Shown here: piece after piece, positions 57,991 through 64,000 of the stretch
Position numbering within the stretch: the stretch's first letter is position 1
Layout of the letters: every line of letters begins with the position of its first letter
Source: Hibiscus mutabilis
Taxonomy: Eukaryota; Streptophyta; Magnoliopsida; Malvales; Malvaceae
NCBI GenBank assembly: GCA_019671005.1
Contig: CM033747.1
Coordinates: 24,703,188 to 24,767,187, forward strand
Direction of reading: 5' to 3'
DNA: 64,000 nt
Made by a program: the position numbers and the translations under genes
Notes under the pieces: generated by a model
The model's input: the letters and a program-made list of their open reading frames with translations, nothing else
What the model was told of the DNA's origin: nothing
The model's database searches: none

Positions 57991-58929
57991 TACGCGGATT
58001 TAGTTAATTTCCTTGTTTGTGGTATTTTACCTTATGGTCTTACTCACCAAGGAAAGAAGTGGTTCCGCCATGATGCTAGGCATTACTTTTTGGACGAGCC
58101 TCTTTTGTTTAAACAATATGCAGATCAGGTCATACGCCGATGTGTCCCTGAAGAAGAGCAGTAGAATGTACTCTGGTAATGTCATTCTTCACCCTATAGA
58201 GGACATTTTAGAGGAACTCGTACCTCGGCCAAAGTTTTGCAATCCGATTTGTATTGGCCAACACTGTACAAAGATGCCCAAGAGTTTTACAAGCAATATG
58301 ATAGTTGCCATAGGACGGGCAATATCACCCATAAACCAATGGTCAAGCAAAAATTTCCAACCAGGAATTGAAGGTATACTCGAGAAAGTTGTAAATCCCT
58401 CTAGGAAGGATTGGTCAGTAAGAATAGATGACGCACTTTAAGCATATCGCACTGCATTCAAAACACCCTTAGGTATGCCTCCTTCCGACTTGTCTATGGC
58501 AAAACATGCCATCTACCGGTGGAAATTGAACACAAGGCATATTGGGCAATCAAGAGCGTGAATATGGATTGGGAAAGTGCCGGACAAAAGTGTTTGTTGG
58601 AACTCAACGAGATAGAAGAATTTCGTGCACTCGCCTATAATAATGCACAAATCTACAAGGAGAAAACAAAGCAATGGCATGACAAGAAACTATTGCCGCG
58701 GCAATTCATGTCAGGGCAACTAGTTCTCTTATTCAATTTTCGGCTAAAACTTTTCCCAGGAAAAATGAAATCAAGATGGTCGGGACCATTCGAAGTTGTC
58801 AAACCATTCTTTCATGGTGCCGTGATAATCAAGTCCATCACTTACGAACATGAATTCAAAGTTAACGGACAAAGATTGAAGCACTACAACGGTGCCCATG
58901 TGGAACGTAACAAAGAAGTGGTCACCTAG
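57991..58929 (+). pseudogene. C integrase with the DDE core deleted
   Basis: The zinc domain is readable up to the GNI of CQRTGNI (58,320, damaged as CHRTGNI). The sequence then jumps to HKPMVKQKF-NRELKGILEKV-type text, so the part holding the first two catalytic aspartates is gone. The C-terminal domain is intact from YWAIKSVNMDWESAGQK to LLPRQFMSGQLVLL, KSRWSGPFEVVKPF and VERNKEVVT. A palindrome TTGCCGCGGCAA (58,693) lies inside the codons for LPRQF. A TAG ends the frame at 58,929. Confidence 0.85.
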
Positions 58930-60135
58930 GGAGATGCATGAGCATGCTCTCCTTTCAATATTTTCTTTTTCATTTTTATTTTTAGTTTCCAGGTTTTCTT
59001 TGTTTTCTTTTCTTTTCCACAACAAGACTCACAACCACCACGCTAAGGAAATGCACTGCCGACTACTTGCCACAGTAACCGCAACAGAGGATGCCCCTGC
59101 AACTACCTCAGCAATTGCCACAGCAACAGAAACTGGCGATGCCCAAGCAACAACAATTGCGTCGGCAACTTCTGATGCCCAAACATGGATCAAATCAAAG
59201 CAATGCTATTCATGGCGGTACCAGCCACAAGCATTCAACCACTGACCGGAAAATGAATCAAGCAAATGGCACAAAGGAAACTTATCACTCGAGGTGACGA
59301 CCTCTCCGACTAACTCATTTCATTTAGTTTCTTTTAAATTTTGTTTCACTTTTACATGCATTGAGGACAATGCTTCTCTCGAGTTTCGGGGGTGTTGGTT
59401 TCTAGTTAGTTTCATGCTTAGTTGCATTCATCTTTAGCAATCACATATAGGTTGCATATGTTACTTGCCATGCCTTTAATTGGATTTAATTGCTTAAGAC
59501 TTGTTGAATAACCAATGATGAATTTTTGCCACTAAACTTAACTGAAAGAACCTTTAATTTTAGGATTGCATGAAAAGAACTTAGAATTTTACTATGATGC
59601 TGAATTTTTTTTACACGATTATGGCTTGTTGATTGAAAGAAACTTAGTGAACTTAGGTTGCTTAAAATTTGGGTAAATTTAAAATTGAAAATTAAAAGTT
59701 AAATTTTTGCTAGAGGTACCCGAAACTGGCTCTAGTAGTTAATACACATTAAAGAATCGCTAGAGGTGCCCGAAATTGGCTTTAGTTGACTAAAATAAAA
59801 TGAGAAATTGCTTACTTTGCTAGAGGTGCCCGAAAATTGGCTCTAGTGAAAAGCTAAATAAATGCCCCGATAATTAACTTGATAAAAGCCTATTGTTCAC
59901 ATAGAATCTTGAAAATCAACTTGTACACAACTACGCACACACATTGTCACGAGCATTATAGTTTGGTTCCGGGTAATTTTTGTGCTATCTGAAAAATTAA
60001 AAGGTGATCATACTTTGTGCCACGGTTCCGAGGTTTGAATTCAAGTTTGAAGCATGTCTTTGATGATTAAAGTCTTGGCAGGTAATTGTTAGTTTGCATT
60101 GCTTGAGGACAAGCAATAGTTCGAGTTTGGGGGTG
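58930..60135 (+). other. C 3' UTR: palindrome-rich stretch, modules and hairpin repeats
   Basis: 59,080-59,190 is rich in ATTGCC-CAGCAAC words, perhaps a trace of the extra-ORF linker. The internal module is GCATTGAGGACAATGC at 59,358 with GAGTTTCGGGGGTG. Three CTAGAG...CT(C/T)TAG hairpins lie at 59,710-59,850. The terminal hairpin is TTGCTTGAGGACAAGCAA (60,099-60,116), then GAGTTTGGGGGTG. No complete gene. Confidence 0.78.
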
Positions 60136-61863
60136 TGATAAGTGTTCAAAAGTACTATTTTTATTACCCTTTTTACTCATATTATTGTTAGGCTTAAGCT
60201 CATATTTGTTGCATAATTACTCATTCATGCATTAATTCATGTATCTTTCCAGCGTTGAGCTTGATTACATAACTTGGTGATTTTTGTGGAAAAAGATGCT
60301 GCTTTGGTGTGTTTTTGTGTGTGTGCAGAATCACTTGCCTAAACAAGGCTAGAACCAGTTGCCAGGGCAGTGCATGAAGGAGATGCCGAGCTAGTTGCCA
60401 GGGTAATGCTTGAAGGAGATGCCGAGCTAGTTGCCAAGGCAATTTTTGACAAAGAATAAGATGATATGGTAGTCAAAATTGATGACTAGATAAGCCCAAG
60501 ATGACGTGGAGAAAAGTTAAATTCAAAAGGAGTTTGATTTCCACGAAGAGGTTAAAGAGAAATTAAATCCCAAGAAGATAGGAGAAGTTCTAGAAGGAAT
60601 TTAAATATAATAAAGAAATATACTCTTTAAAGATAATTTAATTCCAACTTAACTTCCTTCTCAAGAAGGATTTTGACCTAGCCATCTCCTATTTAAAGGA
60701 CCAAGCCAACAAAGAGAGGTAAAAAAAAGAATAGGGGATTTTCGACAACTCCAAAGGAGCAATAAGAGAGAAATTTCGACAAACTCCAAAGGGGAAGAGA
60801 GAAGAGATTTCAACAAGAAGGGAGAATCTTGGAGAGAGTTCAATTGGGAGAGAATTCAATGGGGTTGGTCGATTTCTTCTTCTTCTTCTTTTCTTCCATT
60901 AGATTCATGGTTCGGGGATTGTTCTTTGTATATCTTTTGAACCCAACCATGAACTAACTTGATTGGTTGGATTATTGTGTTTTGGTGTTGTGAAAAACAA
61001 TTGGATTTTGTTTAGGTTTTTGAGTTGCAATTCAATTTTCAAAGTTTGTTCATTCTTGGTTCTCAATCTTGTTTGCGACTGAATTGGGAGAGGATCTCGT
61101 AACTTCATCTATTTATCTAATATCGGGAGAGTTAGATTCAAAAAACGAATGAGTATGGTCTTTATTCAATCAATTGATGGTGAAGACTAATCCGGCTTAG
61201 GAATATGTTTAGGATTTCAACGGCTAAGAGGAGCGCAAGATTGGTTGTTGTTCACCCTTGATTCACTCAGGGATGTACTATCAAGGCATGCACAAATAGC
61301 TAGAGTTTTTACTTAGGGATAAGAAGAAACCATTGAAGAACGCTTCACCGAACTTTGGAAGTGAATGCTCAATTGCCCAGGCAATCGACCCATCCTTAAT
61401 TGCCCAGGAAATCACGGGAGCATTGCCCAGGCAATCTGATCAGACAACGAGGGGGAATTGCCCAGGCATCCGACCAGGCAACACAGCAGAATTGCCCTGG
61501 CAATCAACCAGGCAATTGCAACCAAATTGCCCTGGCAATCGACTAGTCAATCATAACATAATTGCCCTGTCAATCCGGCTGCTACTCAATCACCAAGACG
61601 ATCCAATCGGCTATCACACCTCAACTCATCATAACCTGGCCTATTCTCTCTTTTGATTTCATCTATTCTTTTAGTTTATTGCTCTTAGTTTACTCGTTAA
61701 TTAGAACTCCTATTATCAATTGTGTTTTTACTTTTCACAGTGCAGTAACTTAAGCAAAGTGGCCCAAACCAATTCCTGTGGAGACGATACTCGATACTCA
61801 TATCACTTTATTACTTGCGACGTGTATATTTGCACAATTGCGGAGCACTTATTACACGTAACA
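60136..61863 (+). repeat. C 3' LTR
   Basis: 1728 bp, partner of 53,793-55,481. It has an extra palindrome unit of about 23 bp near 61,408-61,435 and a 14-bp difference near 61,676. The 36-bp array is at 60,355-60,445. Confidence 0.95.
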
Positions 61864-62906
61864 GCCAGAACCTTCAAATGAGAGTCTTCTTCCCCTTAAC
61901 TCCATTTTATTTTGTTTATTTTCTCATTCATTTCATTTGTATATAAATGTTCTCATGCATTGAGGACAATGCACACCTTTGGTTTGGGTGTGTGTGTTGT
62001 CTTGCATCAATTTCCATGACATTCATGCATGTTTATATTTCTGTTGCATTTTGTTTGCATTAGATTGCCATATAGGTTAAAACATGCATACCAAACCACT
62101 AATTTTTTTTGCCTCGGTTAATTTTGGAATGATAATTTTACCAACATGTTTGCTAGCATAGTTAGAATTTGCACTAGTATGCCATGTCCGATGATGAAAT
62201 TAGAATCTTTAATTAACATGAGCCAGCAAATTAGTAATGTCAGGTTGCTTGGAAATTGATCTCTTGAAACTGAACTCAGAATAAAATATATATATATATA
62301 TATAATAATGCCAGGGTGAAAAGCAAAGAATAAAGCAACAATGTTTTGCCAAAAGTAAGAAAAAATTTAGAACACTCCTGTGCCTTAGAGACAACAAGTA
62401 ACATGGGGCTTCGTGGTTTGCTCTCTCTTAGTTCTCAAGCCAACAAAACTTTATGGTATGAGTGCAATGGACTAGCTTAGTGGTGTAGTCTGGATTAACG
62501 TGGGGATTCGTGGTTTGCTCCCTCTTATTTCTCACGCTAAACAGCGTAATGACACGTAACCTAATTTAATGCCAACAATGAGAAACCCTTGGCAAATAAA
62601 TAAAGTAAAAAATTCTGAGTTTTGGTGCTAAAGAATGTCTAAGGGAGTTAAAAGATACTTGATGCATATTGCCTACACTTCATGCACACTTGATAACCCT
62701 AGGCTAGTGTTATTTGCACTTGAATTTGTTGATCTACTTGGCATTACTGCTCGGGGATATCTGAGGATAGAACTAGGACCAAAATCTACTTGCTAGTTTG
62801 TGTTGTTAATCAGAAAAATTTTGTCGAGGTATTTTCCTTTATTTTCCTATTTTTATAGTTTTTAGCTGCATTACTTGAGGACAAGCAATGAGCTAGGTTT
62901 GGGGTG
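61864..62906 (+). other. Z end of extra ORF and 3' UTR
   Basis: After the TSD a few codons finish the extra ORF, then the 3' UTR follows. Internal module GCATTGAGGACAATGC at 61,957 with GGTTTGGGTGTG; terminal module TTACTTGAGGACAAGCAA at 62,871 with GGTTTGGGGTG at the LTR. Paired TTCGTGGTTTGCTC boxes lie at 62,407 and 62,502. A (TA)n microsatellite sits at 62,287-62,304. Confidence 0.75.
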
Positions 62907-64000
62907 TGTTAACTCTTCAAAAGTACTATTTTTCATATATAAATTGCCATGCTTTTGCTTTGTCTTTGAGTAGATATTTGTGCATTTAGCTAGTAGAATC
63001 ATGCATTTGCATCTAGGAGTTAAGGAGTGTTTTCTTTTGCTAGAGTAAGGGTGTATTTTTTTGCTTTGGTGGCAGGTTAGGAGCAGGGCAGGCTTGGCAT
63101 AGTAGTGCAGGACAAGAGCAAGAAGCCAGAAAAGCATAAGAGAAATGCCGAGTTGCAATTGGTAAAGTTGGACGAAAGCTTCGTTGCAAAAGATGGATGA
63201 TTAATGCCCAGTCAAGTAATTGTTGGTCAAAGTACACATCAGCCCTAAAATTCAAAAGAATGATAAGATGATAACACACCTATCCTGGTGTGTAACTAAA
63301 TTTCAAGTTTCAAATCTAATCTAGGGTTTTCACGCGTGCCTATTTAAAGAGAGCCGATCCATGACCCAAAGAGGTCGCACCGTGGTGAAAGAGGAATCTA
63401 GAGGGCAAATGTGGTTCGACTAGGCTTAGAATGAGGGCTCTGGATTCATTGAAGGGTTGCATCGAACCCCTCAACCATGAACTAATTCTTTGTCCATTTC
63501 TCTTCATTTTTATTTTCTTTAAAATGGTGATTTTAAGAAACGATGATTTGTGGATGGACCCCCCAACCATGAACTAATTCTTTTAAGTTGGCTGGGGATT
63601 TTTTTGCGACGAACACTTAGTTAGTTTTCAATTTTTAATAATTGAATGCTTTGGCATTTTTTTATCTAACTGCTAGTGCTTTATTTTCTTAAATTCTTTG
63701 CTAGACGATAGTTGGCATTGCATGCATATTATTCCTTAATATCTTAATAGACTTAGGGGATAATGATTAATTGCCAGGTACTAAGGAGAGAAACTTTGAC
63801 AGAAGATGTTCAAGTATATGAGCTTACTTCGGAAGTGAATCTACCCCTTAGGAGTAAAGATTAAAACTTCATCAAGTTAATTTATGAAAAACATCGCTAT
63901 AGACATATACTGTTAATCGTGATTAGCTTAGAGTATTGCTATCGATAGAGGCAATACTAACCTTAAAATCTGCTCAGCAATAAAACCAAGGTTGGAAATT
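62907..64000 (+). repeat. Z 3' LTR, running off the window
   Basis: Starts TGTTAACTCTTCAAAAGTAC and follows the Y LTR in order, with TATTTAAAGAGAG at 63,341. From the Y length (about 1430 bp) some 340 bp should lie beyond the window. Confidence 0.9.

Larger units (their letters stand above)
53793..61863 (+). mobile_element. Element C: A-family element with all catalytic cores deleted
   Basis: C is 8071 bp, LTRs TGATAAGTG...CAACA and ...TAACA, with a perfect TSD GCCAG (53,788-53,792 and 61,864-61,868) in the Z extra ORF. It keeps the primer site, a gag without capsid, fragments of RT, the repeat linker, integrase ends and the full 3' UTR. Protease, most of RT, RNase H and the integrase core are missing. 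It must have depended on relatives such as A or B if it inserted in this state. Confidence 0.93.
35850..64000 (+). mobile_element. Element Z: 5'-truncated Athila/Tat-like element, host of Y and C
   Basis: Z begins inside RT (35,850). Its pieces are RT-RNase H-integrase 35,850-37,946, integrase C-terminus 51,362-51,615, spacer and eroded extra ORF 51,616-53,792, ORF end 61,864-61,890, 3' UTR to 62,906, and 3' LTR from 62,907 past the window end. The pieces join correctly across Y (TSD CTAGA) and C (TSD GCCAG). No 5' LTR, gag or protease of Z is in the window; W abuts the broken end. Confidence 0.82.

Noticed and set aside
62287..62304. (TA)n run as a regulatory element
   Set aside because: A simple microsatellite in the Z 3' UTR with no equivalent in Y or X.

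Overview
The window is plant nuclear DNA made almost wholly of nested LTR retrotransposons. The signs are tRNA-Asp and tRNA-Met primer sites, Ty3/gypsy polyproteins of the Athila/Tat type, one gag-only Ty1/copia element, TG...CA long terminal repeats (LTRs) and 5-bp target-site duplications (TSDs). An angiosperm, probably a eudicot, fits; I cannot name the species. I see no host gene, tRNA or rRNA gene.

Layout. An older AT-rich sequence, W (1-1961 and 34,495-35,849), was split by element X (1962-34,489, + strand, TSD ATCCA). X carries three later insertions: A (4886-16,475, - strand, TSD AATGG) in gag; C' (about 18,598-21,015, + strand, lacking its 5' part); and B (24,016-34,081, - strand, TSD ATGAC) in the 3' LTR. 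To the right lies Z, an element truncated at its 5' side (35,850 to beyond the window, + strand). Z's integrase was hit by Y (37,947-51,361, + strand, TSD CTAGA), and Y's 5' LTR was hit by the copia element D (38,335-42,708, TSD CTTTA/CTTTG). Z's ORF after pol was hit by C (53,793-61,863, + strand, TSD GCCAG).

Two related Athila/Tat-like groups are present. X, Y and Z have LTRs starting TGTTACC or TGTTAAC. A, B, C and C' have LTRs starting TGATAAGTGTTC. Both share the order gag (with a CX2CX3HX4C knuckle), protease, reverse transcriptase, RNase H and integrase, then an extra ORF in the env position and a long 3' UTR. A keeps the full set with scattered stops. B is the same family and looks young, but has many small indels. 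C, X and Y have lost catalytic cores. D has gag only.

The most unusual signals are not genes. The first is a short palindrome, TTGCCNNGGCAA, amplified in the LTRs, linkers and coding regions of A, B, C and C'. The second is a duplicated hairpin-plus-polypurine module in the 3' part of every gypsy element. The others are family-specific hairpin or box arrays in the 3' UTRs, an alanine-rich tandem-repeat linker between RNase H and integrase that varies in copy number, and a second palindrome, GTATCGATAC, in D and W. All comparisons were made by eye; none was computed.
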